From Clostridia bacterium (GTDB lineage Bacteria; Bacillota; Clostridia; TANB77; CAG-508): a stretch of 58,259 nt of DNA. The position numbers and the translations under genes were made by a program. How positions within the stretch are numbered: position 1 is the stretch's first letter; each line of letters begins with the position of its first letter. Location of the stretch: the NCBI GenBank assembly GCA_022790575.1, contig JAAVXM010000033.1, positions 1 to 58,259 on the forward strand. The letters are read 5' to 3'. The notes beneath the pieces were generated by a model. It was not told the origin of the DNA and did no database searches. It saw only the letters and a list, made by a program, of their open reading frames with translations. Below are positions 8,109-17,546 of the stretch, in pieces.

Positions 8109-9347
8109 TTTTTTTAAATATTTTATAATTGCTTCTGCCGCATCTCTCCCAGATTTAGCTGCCCATGCGACTGTACCTTTTGCACCTGCAATATCTCCTC
8201 CTGCAAATATTTTAGGATTTGATGTTCTATTATTTTCATCTATTTTTATATAACCCCATTTATCTATCTCTATGTTCAAATTTTTAACCATATTTTCTGG
8301 TTTTGAACCAAGTGCCATAATCACATAATCTATTTCTAATATGTAATTACTATCTGCTATATTTATTGGAACTTTTCTAGTTTCTCCTTCTTTTTCAACT
8401 AGTTCTGTTTTTATTAATTCTATTTTTTCAACTTGTTGTTCTCCTATTATTTTAACAATATTATTTTTAAATAAAAATTCTATGTCCTCATTTTTTGCTT
8501 CTTCAACTTCTTTTGGTTCTGCTGGCATTTGTTCTTCTTCTCTTCTATATATTACTTTTACTTCTTTTGCTCCTAATCTTTTTATTGTCCTCGCACAATC
8601 CATTGCAACATTTCCGCCACCAATTATTGCAACTGTTTTGTTTTTATAATCTGGATGTTTATTATTCTCTAATAATTGATTTCCACCATATACACCTTTT
8701 AGTTCTTCTCCTTCTACTCCCATTTTTGTTGTTATATTTGCTCCAAATGCTAAAAATATTGCATCATATTCTTCTTCTAGTTCTTTTAATTCCAAGTTTT
8801 TTCCAAGTTCCATATTATATTGGACTTGTAATCCTAAATCAATTACTTTTTGTATTGTATTTTTTACTATATCTTTTGGCAATCTAAATTCTGGTATTCC
8901 ATGTACTAGTAGTCCTCCAAGGTAATTATATTTTTCATATAATGTAACAGAATATCCATTTTTTAATAAAAAAGCACCTGCTGTTATTCCTGCTGGGCCT
9001 CCTCCAATTATTGCTATTTTTTTATTTGAATTTTCTGTATTTCTTTCTCCAATTTTATAGTTTTCTTTTATTGCTATGTCTCCTACATATGCCTCTAACT
9101 CACCTATGCTTACAGGATTTGACTTAATCCCTCTTACACATGAACCTTCACATTGTTTTGTGTGTGGACATATCCTTCCACATACAGATTGTAATACTGT
9201 TGTTTCTGATAATATTTCATATGCTTTTTTATAATCTTCTTCTTTTACTGCCTTTATAAAGCTTGGTATATTATTTCCTAATGGACAACCCTTGTTAGAG
9301 CATGGCTTTATTGGACAGTTTAAGCAATAATTAGCTTTTTCTTTCAT
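8097..9347 (-). CDS. GltD-like FAD/NAD(P)-binding oxidoreductase
   Basis: A 416-residue protein of the glutamate synthase small-subunit family, which passes electrons from NAD(P)H through FAD and iron-sulfur clusters. The N-terminus holds a cysteine-rich cluster domain (YCLNCPIKPCSNKGCPLG and CGRICPHTKQCEGSCVRG). Two Rossmann motifs follow: KIAIIGGGPAGITAG (FAD, residues about 108-122) and VAIIGGGNVAMDCAR (NADPH, about 238-252), then the C-terminal FAD loop IFAGGDIAGAKGTVAWA. No large GOGAT subunit is nearby, so it may serve as a stand-alone NADPH oxidoreductase, as the related NfnB/SudA-like proteins do. AAAGGAG precedes the start. Confidence 0.88.
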   Translation of the reverse strand: MKEKANYCLNCPIKPCSNKGCPLGNNIPSFIKAVKEEDYKKAYEILSETTVLQSVCGRICPHTKQCEGSCVRGIKSNPVSIGELEAYVGDIAIKENYKIGERNTENSNKKIAIIGGGPAGITAGAFLLKNGYSVTLYEKYNYLGGLLVHGIPEFRLPKDIVKNTIQKVIDLGLQVQYNMELGKNLELKELEEEYDAIFLAFGANITTKMGVEGEELKGVYGGNQLLENNKHPDYKNKTVAIIGGGNVAMDCARTIKRLGAKEVKVIYRREEEQMPAEPKEVEEAKNEDIEFLFKNNIVKIIGEQQVEKIELIKTELVEKEGETRKVPINIADSNYILEIDYVIMALGSKPENMVKNLNIEIDKWGYIKIDENNRTSNPKIFAGGDIAGAKGTVAWAAKSGRDAAEAIIKYLKKEPI

Positions 9348-9376
9348 TTTGATATCTCCTTTAATATATTATTTTT

Positions 9377-9955
9377 CTACCACTGTTCTATATTATTGAC
9401 TTCCATCTGTTTTCTCTTTTCTAGCACCATTTTTAAATCTTTTATAAAATCTATTTTCTTTGTGTCATCTCTTAAGAGAGCTGCAGGATGCCAAGTTGGC
9501 ATGTATAATATTCCTTTTTTCTCTATCCATTTTCCTCTACTTGCTGTTATTCCATATTCCTTTCCCAATATATTTTTAAGTGCAACACTGCCAAGCAATA
9601 CTATAATCTTTGGTTTTACAAGTACAACTTGATTTCTTAAATAGTTTAAACATGCGACTGCTTCATCTTCTTCTGGATTTCTATTTGAAGGTGGTCTACA
9701 TTTTACTATATTTGCAATATATATGTCTTCTCTTTTTAACCCTATTGCTTCAAATGCCATGTTCATTAGTTTCCCTGCTTTCCCTACAAATGGCTCTCCT
9801 TGCATATCTTCGTCTGCTCCTGGACCTTCTCCTATAAACATTATGTCTGTCTCTTTATTGCCAACTCCAAATACTACATTATTTCTTGTTTGACACAATC
9901 TACATTTTTTACATTGTTTTACTACTTCTTCTAATTGCTCCCATTCTTCATACAT
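9377..9955 (-). CDS. family 4 uracil-DNA glycosylase
   Basis: A 192-residue Fe-S uracil-DNA glycosylase that removes uracil from DNA. Motif A is [25 protein letters not shown], motif C appears as [12 protein letters not shown] and the catalytic-loop motif is WHPAALLRD. Four cysteines in the family pattern (CKKC near the N-terminus, CRPP and VACL in the middle) should bind a 4Fe-4S cluster. The frame opens with a GTG at 9964, but the ATG at 9955 (MYEEWEQ) is better spaced from the AGGAT site. The 12-base gap to tatD suggests translational coupling in one operon with tatD and acpS. Confidence 0.9.
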   Translation of the reverse strand: MYEEWEQLEEVVKQCKKCRLCQTRNNVVFGVGNKETDIMFIGEGPGADEDMQGEPFVGKAGKLMNMAFEAIGLKREDIYIANIVKCRPPSNRNPEEDEAVACLNYLRNQVVLVKPKIIVLLGSVALKNILGKEYGITASRGKWIEKKGILYMPTWHPAALLRDDTKKIDFIKDLKMVLEKRKQMEVNNIEQW

Positions 9956-9967
9956 GTTATTCACATC

Positions 9968-10750
9968 CTATATTTCAAATATTTTAATCGCATTTTGATA
10001 TGTGATTTTTGATACTTCTTCAATTGTTATATTTTTAAATTCTGCTATTTTTCCTGCCACAAATTTTACATTTCTTGAATCATTTCTTTTCCCTCTATTG
10101 GGTTCAGGAGATAGATATGGACTATCTGTTTCTATTAGCATTTTTTCTATTGGAACTTTTTTTACTATTTCCTCTGCATTTTTTGAATTCTTAAATGTTA
10201 TTGGACCAGCAAATGATATATAATATCCTAAGTCTAATGCCTGTCTAATCATTTCTTGATTTAATTGGCAACAATGGAATATTCCTTTTTTTATTACATT
10301 GTTTTCTTTTAATATTTGTATTGTGTCTATTGATGCATCTCTTGAGTGAATTACTATTGGTAAACTTATCTCATTTGCTAATTCTATTTGTTTTATAAAT
10401 GCTTGTTTTTGCATTTCTCTATTTTCTTTATTCCAATAATAGTCTAATCCTATTTCCCCAACTGCTACTATCTTTTTTTCTTTATGGCTTTTAATTATTT
10501 CTTTAATTTTCTCTATACTTTTCCACAGTTCTTGCTCAGTTTGTGGAATATCATTTGGAGAAATCCCACAAATTGAATATATAAATTCATATTTTTTCGC
10601 AATTTCTAATGCTTTGATTGAAGATTCTACATTATATCCTGCACATATAAATTTCGTTATCCCTTCTTTATATGTGTCTTGTATTATTTCTTCTCTATCT
10701 TCATCGAATTTCTCATCATTATAATGTGAATGTGAATCAAAAAATTCCAT
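9968..10750 (-). CDS. tatD: TatD-family metal-dependent DNase
   Basis: A 260-residue TIM-barrel hydrolase. Metal ligands appear in the opening FFDSHSHYND, in GEIGLDYYWNK, in PIVIHSRDA, in IFHCCQ and in the signature MLIETDSPYLSPEPNRGKRND. TatD enzymes are Mg2+-dependent DNases or tRNA-associated hydrolases. Length is standard. A strong AGGAGG precedes the ATG. It forms a tight minus-strand cluster with uracil-DNA glycosylase (12 bases away) and acpS (27 bases away), consistent with a DNA-maintenance operon. Confidence 0.9.
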   Translation of the reverse strand: MEFFDSHSHYNDEKFDEDREEIIQDTYKEGITKFICAGYNVESSIKALEIAKKYEFIYSICGISPNDIPQTEQELWKSIEKIKEIIKSHKEKKIVAVGEIGLDYYWNKENREMQKQAFIKQIELANEISLPIVIHSRDASIDTIQILKENNVIKKGIFHCCQLNQEMIRQALDLGYYISFAGPITFKNSKNAEEIVKKVPIEKMLIETDSPYLSPEPNRGKRNDSRNVKFVAGKIAEFKNITIEEVSKITYQNAIKIFEI

Positions 10751-10777
10751 TTCATTCCTCCTGATATTTAGTATATT

Positions 10778-11149
10778 TTACCAAGTACAAATTACATTTG
10801 CAACTGCATATTCTTTACAATGTGAAATACTTATATCTATATTTTTTATTTTTATTATTTGTTCATTATTAATACTTACATATGGTTTATTATTTTTATC
10901 ATTTAATATTTCTATATCTTTCCATGTAATTTCATACTTATTTTTTAGTTTTGTTGATATTGCTTTAAACACCGCTTCTTTTGCTGCAAATCTTGCTGCA
11001 TAATGTTGATATTTTTGAATATTCTTACTTTCACAATATTCAATCTCTTTGTTTGTAAAAACCTTCTCACAAAATTTCCCTTCTGTTTTTTCTATGCTTT
11101 CTTTTATTCTACTTATTTCAATTATATCTGTTCCTATACTTATGTCCAT
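10778..11149 (-). CDS. acpS: holo-[acyl-carrier-protein] synthase
   Basis: A 123-residue AcpS, which transfers phosphopantetheine from CoA to the serine of acyl carrier protein. The family motifs are present: GTDIIEISRIKES at the N-terminus with the Mg2+-binding aspartate, and AARFAAKEAVFKAI with the second metal-binding glutamate and catalytic lysine; the end ISHCKEYAVANVI matches the conserved ISHxxxxA strand. Length is typical. The start follows AAGGAAG. It belongs with tatD and the glycosylase in one operon. Confidence 0.92.
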   Translation of the reverse strand: MDISIGTDIIEISRIKESIEKTEGKFCEKVFTNKEIEYCESKNIQKYQHYAARFAAKEAVFKAISTKLKNKYEITWKDIEILNDKNNKPYVSINNEQIIKIKNIDISISHCKEYAVANVICTW

Positions 11150-11201
11150 AAACTACTTCCTTTTCTACTATCATAAAAGGTGGACTTTATCCACCTATTT
11201 T

Positions 11202-12431
11202 TTATTCTAATAATGACATTATAACATATGCATTTATACACAATGTTAACGCTAATAATGCTATTATTGCTGCATTTACTCTTGAATTTCTCTCTATATT
11301 TAATTCCTTATATAAAATATCATATTTATTTTTTGTGTCATCAAATATTGTATATAATTCTAATACATCTTTTAAATACTGATAATATAATGCTCCTGTA
11401 TCTTCTTGTGTAACTTCATTTATCCACAAGTTCTGAGTAAATTTTATAAATTCTTTTCTTGTCTTTTTTATCTTCTTTTCTTGTCTAAATTCTAAATTAA
11501 TCTTTTTTAAATATATTTTCATATACATAGCTAATATATATGTGTATAAATATTGATCCTGAAATTCTTGTGGAAATACTGTATAATTATTTATATCACA
11601 GCTAGAACAAAATAGTGTTACACCTTGCTTTGTTACTCCTAACTTAGCATATTTCCATTTTGATATTATTTTCATATCTTCTCTAGAATAATTTATACTA
11701 TTATCACTTGATAATATATTTAGGTATTTCATATAATTTTCTTTAATTTTTTCAAATTCATTGTTGCTATTCCAACCTTCTTGGTCAATACATGTATAAG
11801 AATATGTTAGAAATCTTTCTGTATTTATGTCTAGCTTCATTGCTTCTATATTGCTTCCTGTTAGATTTCTTATAAATTCTTTAAAGTATTTTACATCACT
11901 GAAGTAGTCTGTTTGCACTCTTATATTATCATAGTTTTTCATATTACTGTATTCTTGATTTATGTCTCTAAATTTGTAATTAAAATTTAGAACATCTGTA
12001 AATTGATTACTTCCTGAAATATTTGTTTTTATACATAAAAAACATATTCCTGTATTAAAACAAATTATTTCTATCTTTGGAATTTTAAAGTATATTCCAT
12101 CCCTTTCAGCTGTTATTCCTTGAATATCTTGTTCCATTGTATATTCAAATATTGTACACCCATTTTTGGCTAATATAGCTGCTTTTGTGTCTAGTGGAAG
12201 TTCATCTAGTTTTAATAATCTAGTCTTGCTTAAATTAAAGCTATTAAACATATAATCTCTTACCCTATGTGAAAAGTAAGAATATATATCTAAGTCTTTA
12301 TCTTTTCTAAATATCCTTAATTTACAGTTTTTATCTTTTAATAATCTTAATAAATATTTTGAATATTTTGCTTCCTTAATTACATAAGGATATATGAAGT
12401 ATGTATACTGATATTTTGTCTTTAGTTCCAT
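11202..12431 (-). CDS. hypothetical protein with C-terminal membrane anchor
   Basis: A 409-residue protein I do not recognise. The last 25 residues (NAAIIALLALTLCINAYVIMSLL) form one transmembrane helix with almost nothing after it, so the protein is probably tail-anchored with its bulk in the cytoplasm. The N-terminal 150 residues are strand-rich with aromatic clusters (YQYTYFIYPYVIKE), the remainder mixed alpha/beta, with basic residues before the anchor (FRQEKKIKKTRKEF). A GGAATG site precedes the ATG. It lies directly downstream of the WG-repeat membrane protein and upstream of acpS, so it may be part of a membrane-surface unit. Confidence 0.65.
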   Translation of the reverse strand: MELKTKYQYTYFIYPYVIKEAKYSKYLLRLLKDKNCKLRIFRKDKDLDIYSYFSHRVRDYMFNSFNLSKTRLLKLDELPLDTKAAILAKNGCTIFEYTMEQDIQGITAERDGIYFKIPKIEIICFNTGICFLCIKTNISGSNQFTDVLNFNYKFRDINQEYSNMKNYDNIRVQTDYFSDVKYFKEFIRNLTGSNIEAMKLDINTERFLTYSYTCIDQEGWNSNNEFEKIKENYMKYLNILSSDNSINYSREDMKIISKWKYAKLGVTKQGVTLFCSSCDINNYTVFPQEFQDQYLYTYILAMYMKIYLKKINLEFRQEKKIKKTRKEFIKFTQNLWINEVTQEDTGALYYQYLKDVLELYTIFDDTKNKYDILYKELNIERNSRVNAAIIALLALTLCINAYVIMSLLE

Positions 12432-12455
12432 TTATTATAACATTCCTTTCGTTTA

Positions 12456-13964
12456 TTATTTTGTACAATAATAGTTCATGTTCAAATCTTGTCCTAAGTG
12501 CCATTTACCTATAAAATCTATCTTTAAACTACTTTCTAAATTATATTTTGGTTCTATAACTTCTAGTCCTTCACTGTTTATTGAACCCCATAATCCATCT
12601 TTTTTTACTGCTGCATATCCATATTCATTTTGCTCTGTAGCATCATCATATATATAGTCTACTATAACTTCTCCTTTTTTATTTGTGTAGCCATATTTTC
12701 CTTCTTTTTTACTTAAATATAATGTATTATCTTTTAATATTTCTGTGTTTGGCTTTTCCTCACATTTGAAATTATAGTATTTGTATTCATCTTCTACTCT
12801 CATTTTTATATAGTCTTTTTGAGTATTTAATTCTGATAATATTCCTGTTAATGCTACATTAAATTGTGAATCTATTATTGATGTTTTATAGTCTTCTCCT
12901 TCTGCTATGTATATATTTGCTCTTTCATTATATGTTATTCCTTTATATTCAAATGGTATTTTTTCATTTTGCTCTGTATCTATAATTCCATATTTGTCAT
13001 TTTGCTTTGCAATATATGTGCCTTCTCTTTCTTCTTTTAAATATTGATATTTTGGCTCTATCGTTATTTCTCCAGATAAGTTCATTTCTCCATATTGCTC
13101 TCCTCTTGTAAATACTATTCCTCTTGAACTTTCTGATTTTACGTCATCAAATCCTTCACTTAATACTGTCTCACCTGAAGAGTTTACTATTTTTAACTTA
13201 TTCTCTTCTTTTACTACATAATGATTTGCCATATATATTGGTTTTATTTCTTCATATTTGTTTTCTAATAATTGTTTTTTAGTTGTACTTACTGCTCCAT
13301 ATTTTCCTTCTTCTGTTACAACTATATATCCTTCTTTATATGTGTCCCCTAGTTGCATTATTTCTTTATAGATTACATCTATTAATATACTTCCTTTATC
13401 ATTCACTAGCCCAACTTTGTTGTCTTTTTTTATTAATATACTGTTTTCGCATCCACTTAATGCTGTTATTTCTTCATATTCACATGGTAATAACTCTACT
13501 CCTGTTAAGTCTATTAGTCCATATTTACCATTTTGCTTTACTTTTAATATATTTTGCTCATACCATATGTTGTTATTTTTGTCTATATTGTCTATTGCTT
13601 CTACTTGTTCATATTTTGTGAATATTGCTTCATTTTTACTATTTATTGCCTTTGTTTTGTATTCTCCTGTTTCTTCATTTATGTCAAATGTACATATAAA
13701 TACGTCTTTTGTTTTATTTGGTATTACTATCATTTCTCTATATGATGGAGTAATTATTTCTTCTCCTTTTTGGTTTATTACTCCCCATTTATCTGCTGAA
13801 TATATTACAAAGTATTCATATTCTTTGTTTTGCTCTTTTCTTTGTTTTATTACATTTCCTATTATAAAGATGAACATGATTATTACTACTATTGCTAATA
13901 TTACTGCTACTACTTTTTGATAGTTTAGTTGTCCTTCTGGTTCAAATCTTCTTCCTCTGCTCAT
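12456..13964 (-). CDS. WG-repeat membrane protein
   Basis: A 502-residue protein with one N-terminal transmembrane helix (VVAVILAIVVIIMFIFIIGNV, residues about 19-39) and an outer part built of WG repeats, short beta-hairpin units such as WGVINQKGEEIITPSYREM, KYGLIDLTGVELLPCEYEE, KYGAVSTTKKQLLENKYEE and LWGSINSEGLEVIEPKYN. At least eight repeats are visible. WG-repeat proteins are probable extracellular beta-structures of unknown ligand. The start at 13964 has GGAAGG upstream. It lies between spoIIE and the tail-anchored protein gene, all on the minus strand. Confidence 0.85.
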   Translation of the reverse strand: MSRGRRFEPEGQLNYQKVVAVILAIVVIIMFIFIIGNVIKQRKEQNKEYEYFVIYSADKWGVINQKGEEIITPSYREMIVIPNKTKDVFICTFDINEETGEYKTKAINSKNEAIFTKYEQVEAIDNIDKNNNIWYEQNILKVKQNGKYGLIDLTGVELLPCEYEEITALSGCENSILIKKDNKVGLVNDKGSILIDVIYKEIMQLGDTYKEGYIVVTEEGKYGAVSTTKKQLLENKYEEIKPIYMANHYVVKEENKLKIVNSSGETVLSEGFDDVKSESSRGIVFTRGEQYGEMNLSGEITIEPKYQYLKEEREGTYIAKQNDKYGIIDTEQNEKIPFEYKGITYNERANIYIAEGEDYKTSIIDSQFNVALTGILSELNTQKDYIKMRVEDEYKYYNFKCEEKPNTEILKDNTLYLSKKEGKYGYTNKKGEVIVDYIYDDATEQNEYGYAAVKKDGLWGSINSEGLEVIEPKYNLESSLKIDFIGKWHLGQDLNMNYYCTK

Positions 13965-14048
13965 ATTATAGTTTCATTCCTTCCATTTAACATCCTTTTA
14001 CGCATATAATATATCACAATTTGCTTAATTTTACAAGTAATTTAAAAA

Positions 14049-14077
14049 AAATAAACAATGATAACCATCGTTTATTT
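14049..14077 (-). terminator. terminator of spoIIE
   Basis: Stem AAATAAACAATG / CATCGTTTATTT (one mismatch) over a five-base loop, overlapping the spoIIE stop codon and followed on the minus strand by a run of T residues. Confidence 0.75.
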
Positions 14078-16489
14078 TTTTATTAGTTTACAAGAAATTA
14101 TACTCATATCATCTTTTGCTATTCCATAATTATTGTCAATTGCTTCATTTAGTATGATATCTGCTATTTTTTGGCAATCTGTAGCTTCTATATCTTCTAA
14201 AATATATTTTACCCATAATTCTTTGTTTTTGTATTCAATATTTGAATCTATTATTCCATCACTACACATAATTAGAATGTCTTGGTCTTTTATGTCTGCA
14301 TCATAAGTTGTTAAGTTTATTTCTTTTAATATTCCTGCTGGCAAACTAAGTGATTTTACTATCTGCACTTTTTTCTTGTTTTTTATATATGTTGGGCATG
14401 CTCCATTTTTTATGAATTCAATTTTTCCATTATATAAATCTATTATTGCTATATCTAATGTTGCAAATATTTCTTCACTTGTATTCATTATTGTTGTATT
14501 TATTAAATCTATTGATGTATTTTTGTCAAACCCAGACATTAATAGTCTCTCTAGCATTTTTATTGCAATTTGACTACTTTTTCTTGCTTCTGGTCCTGAC
14601 CCCATTCCATCACTTAATGCTAATATATATTTTCCATCATTTAGTCTTCTTTGTAGCAGTGTATCTCCTGATACTGAACTATCATTTTTAGTTTTTGCAG
14701 TTTGTCCAATTTGCAGTATAAATTTATCTTCTGACATATAGCAAAATATTCTCTTACCTTGCCTACTTAATTTTTTAGTTTTAGCTTCATTTGTCATTAA
14801 TTGTTCTTTTAATGTTTTTTCTAAAACTTTCTGTATCTGCTCTGCATCAGCGTTTTTACTTGTTTTACTGTCCTCTTTCAAATATACATCTATAAAATAT
14901 CTATTATCAATTTTACTTATTTCTATTGTATCTACTAATATTTCTTTTATTTCTAATGCTGATATTATCTTTTTTTCTGATTTTACAAATTCATTATTTT
15001 TTTCTATTCCTTCTTCTATCTTTACTGCTATATTTGATATTGCCTTTGATACTCCATCTAACTGTGCTTGTATGTTTTTCTTGCTGTCTTTCACTTTTTC
15101 TTCCCATATAAAGTTTGATTTGCTTGCTTTATATGCATAATTTACTGCTCTAATAATTTGTTCAACATCCTCATTTATTGATTTTGCAATTTTCTCATCA
15201 TCATATTGTACTATGTAATTATTATTATTTGCAAATGCCTTTAATAATTCTTCTTTGCCTATTTCTTGTTTTTCTAAAAGATTGTCAAACAGTTCATCTA
15301 CTATTGGATTTTCTGACTTTGTCATATCTTCATATAACATATTTTCTTCTAATCCATCTAAATTATTTAATAATTCACCTATAAATGCTTGTCTATTTTT
15401 TAAATATATTTCACTATCTGTCTTGTTTGTCCCTACATTTTCTTGATATGTGTCTGCCATGTCTTTTATTGTTTCTGATACCATATTTAATTGATTTATT
15501 GCTTCTTTGCTTTGCCCTAGCCTTTTGCCACTTACCTCTGGTAACATTACATCACTTTTTATTAATTCTTCAACATCGATTCCTACCCACTTTGGAACTA
15601 CAAGTAGTCCCAATGATGCTATTAGTGCTTCTTTTATTATTACTAGATTTATTGGATTTCCTTTTGATATATATATTAGTATTCCATTACCTAGCAAAAA
15701 TCCTACTATTACACCAATTTTTCCAAATTTATTTAATACTCCTGCTATCATTCCTGATATTGCATATGTTGCTACTATTATTGGTTCGTTTTGTGCTATT
15801 ATTCCTAGTGTAACACCAATTGTAACACCTGACGTTGTTCCTATCAATATTCCATTTTTCCATCCCAATATTAATACTAAAAATATGCTTAATATATTCC
15901 TTATTGATAATCCTAGTATTGATGCTTCTCCAAATGCAGATACTGCTACTGATAGCATTAAACTTGCACCTATTACTTCTTCTATTGAAAACGCTCTCTT
16001 TTCAGTTATCTCTTGTATTACATTTATTGAATTAACAAATATTTTGTAAAATACCACTGAAAATATTGCTAGTGTTATATGTAAAATCATGTCCCCTACA
16101 GTAAACTGTGTTAATATTAACTTTGCTAACATCACTAATATTATACTTGCAAATATGTGACCTGATATCTGTATTTGCTCATTTTTATATTCATCATTCT
16201 CTTTTGGAGGTTTTATACATATTAGTATTAATAGCATTAGTGTTATTAGTATATAATTTAATGCTCCAACTGCTCCTACCCCTATGATATTTCCTATAAG
16301 TCCTACTATTAGTATACCTATTACTGGTATTCCTCCTGATAGACATGCTCCTATCATTGCAATACTAAATGGTGAGACTTCTTGTCCCATTCCTACTGTC
16401 GATATCATTAATGCTATTATATATGTTATTATACTTTTTATATTTATTAGGTTTTTTAGTATTTCTTTTTTTGCATTATTGCTTGACAT
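14072..16489 (-). CDS. spoIIE: stage II sporulation protein E (SpoIIE)
   Basis: An 805-residue phosphatase that dephosphorylates SpoIIAA and so activates sigma F in the forespore. The N-terminal 320 residues hold about ten transmembrane helices, the middle is a coiled regulatory/FtsZ-interacting segment (residues about 330-580), and the C-terminus is a PP2C domain with the metal-binding ILALSDGMGSGPEARKSSQIAIKMLE and ILIMCSDGIIDSN. Length and order fit the family. GAGGTGG seven bases before the ATG at 16489 makes this a better start than 16513. No sigma-A promoter with Spo0A boxes could be firmly placed upstream. It is strong evidence for a spore former. Confidence 0.94.
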   Translation of the reverse strand: MSSNNAKKEILKNLINIKSIITYIIALMISTVGMGQEVSPFSIAMIGACLSGGIPVIGILIVGLIGNIIGVGAVGALNYILITLMLLILICIKPPKENDEYKNEQIQISGHIFASIILVMLAKLILTQFTVGDMILHITLAIFSVVFYKIFVNSINVIQEITEKRAFSIEEVIGASLMLSVAVSAFGEASILGLSIRNILSIFLVLILGWKNGILIGTTSGVTIGVTLGIIAQNEPIIVATYAISGMIAGVLNKFGKIGVIVGFLLGNGILIYISKGNPINLVIIKEALIASLGLLVVPKWVGIDVEELIKSDVMLPEVSGKRLGQSKEAINQLNMVSETIKDMADTYQENVGTNKTDSEIYLKNRQAFIGELLNNLDGLEENMLYEDMTKSENPIVDELFDNLLEKQEIGKEELLKAFANNNNYIVQYDDEKIAKSINEDVEQIIRAVNYAYKASKSNFIWEEKVKDSKKNIQAQLDGVSKAISNIAVKIEEGIEKNNEFVKSEKKIISALEIKEILVDTIEISKIDNRYFIDVYLKEDSKTSKNADAEQIQKVLEKTLKEQLMTNEAKTKKLSRQGKRIFCYMSEDKFILQIGQTAKTKNDSSVSGDTLLQRRLNDGKYILALSDGMGSGPEARKSSQIAIKMLERLLMSGFDKNTSIDLINTTIMNTSEEIFATLDIAIIDLYNGKIEFIKNGACPTYIKNKKKVQIVKSLSLPAGILKEINLTTYDADIKDQDILIMCSDGIIDSNIEYKNKELWVKYILEDIEATDCQKIADIILNEAIDNNYGIAKDDMSIISCKLIKK

Positions 16490-16829
16490 CCTTACCACCT
16501 CATACTTTTTCATAATATAGTATCATTTTAATATTTTTCTTTTGTACTTTTTGTCTTTTTTGGTACTTTACTACAAAAAAGTTTTTTACCTTTTGTGATA
16601 TTTTTTTTCTTTTTCTTTTATTTTTTTTCATTTTATTCTTTCAAATTTATATTTGTTTGTTGAAAAAGGTTCTATTTTTCTTTATATTTGTTGTTTATAT
16701 TTTTACATTCTTTTAATTAACTACTTTATTTTATCCTATATGTTGAAAAATATCAAGGTTTTCTTTCTATTTTTACTTTTCTTCATTAAATTAAATGGAA
16801 GTAATTGTAATTTATCATCCTTATATATG
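16490..16829. other. gene-free AT-rich intergenic stretch
   Basis: No ORF, RNA gene or clear dyad was found. The half next to spoIIE is a pyrimidine-rich tract on the plus strand (16530-16680) and should hold the spoIIE promoter, which I could not define. Confidence 0.5.
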
Positions 16830-16858
16830 TTTACAATAATAGGTAAATATGTTATAAT
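16830..16858 (+). promoter_or_regulatory. sigma-A-type promoter
   Basis: TTTACA (16830-16835) and TATAAT (16853-16858) are separated by exactly 17 bases. It points at the compositionally distinct gene starting at 16927. Confidence 0.7.
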
Positions 16859-16926
16859 ATAATTAATTAGTTGTATATGCTATGACTAAGCACAATCAAA
16901 ACTACAAAGAAATGGAGAGTTCTCAA

Positions 16927-17373
16927 ATGACGAATCTACTAACACAACAATCCTCTAATCTTCAAAGAAAATTAGAGAAGAGCCGTCAATTGTGCATTGG
17001 TCTGCCTGAAGGAGTTTACCCTTTGGCGGAACATCTTGCAAAGGTAATGTCCGTGACTACGGTTCCCCCAGAAGAGTTGTCACTCTACTTCATTTGCTCG
17101 CTGTACGATTTGAGCAGTAACAACAATGGCTTTCCTCATGTTAGCCCTGAGGACTTTGCAAAATTTACAGCAAACAAGAAGATCATCTTACGTGACTTCC
17201 ATGACTTCCATATGCTCATTAAAGTGATTATGGATGATGTCTTCTATGCAAAGTTCTGCTTAGCATCTGATGTCTCTATGTCATATACAGACTCCAAGTC
17301 TCCTTTGACTGCAAAGCCTAAGTGGAAGGATTGGAAAATTGTAAAGTTCTTGGATTCCATCTTTGAATTTTGA
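16927..17373 (+). CDS. hypothetical protein, compositionally foreign
   Basis: A 148-residue soluble protein with no recognised domain. Helical segments are QRKLEKSRQLCIGLPEGVY and DFHDFHMLIKVIMDDVFYAKF; the end is WKDWKIVKFLDSIFEF. Codon use differs sharply from neighbours: many C- and G-ending codons (CTG, CCC, GCG, TCC, TTG) in a genome that otherwise avoids them. The frame opens at 16882, but GGAGAG seven bases before the ATG at 16927 supports the shorter form. It has its own consensus promoter and a structured 3' tail with a strong terminator, so it is an independent unit, probably acquired by transfer. It ends with TGA. Function unknown. Confidence 0.7.
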   Translation: MTNLLTQQSSNLQRKLEKSRQLCIGLPEGVYPLAEHLAKVMSVTTVPPEELSLYFICSLYDLSSNNNGFPHVSPEDFAKFTANKKIILRDFHDFHMLIKVIMDDVFYAKFCLASDVSMSYTDSKSPLTAKPKWKDWKIVKFLDSIFEF

Positions 17374-17395
17374 CAATCACCTTTCAGGTACCTAA

Positions 17396-17448
17396 TAGCC
17401 CGAAAAAAGGTAAAATTACCATTTTCGGCCTACACTTCTGTTGAAGTG
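17396..17448 (+). ncRNA. two stacked hairpins in the 3' untranslated region
   Basis: Between the stop codon (17373) and the terminator lie a long hairpin, TAGCCCGAAAA / TTTTCGGCCTA (17396-17432, one mismatch, with inner pairing GGTAA / TTACC), and a second perfect hairpin, CACTTC-TGTT-GAAGTG (17433-17448). Together with the terminator this makes three consecutive stems in about 90 bases. It may be a structured 3' UTR or a small RNA released from the transcript; the pairing is seen, the role is not known. Confidence 0.45.
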
Positions 17449-17452
17449 CAAA

Positions 17453-17485
17453 CCCCTCAATTTGTGAAAACAAATTGAGGGGTTT
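17453..17485 (+). terminator. strong intrinsic terminator
   Basis: Twelve perfect pairs CCCCTCAATTTG / CAAATTGAGGGG over a six-base loop, followed by TTTCT. Confidence 0.85.
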
Positions 17486-17546
17486 CTAATCATTTTACAT
17501 TGCAAAAATACATTTTATGTTTAAGACTCAAAGCATTTTTATTTAT

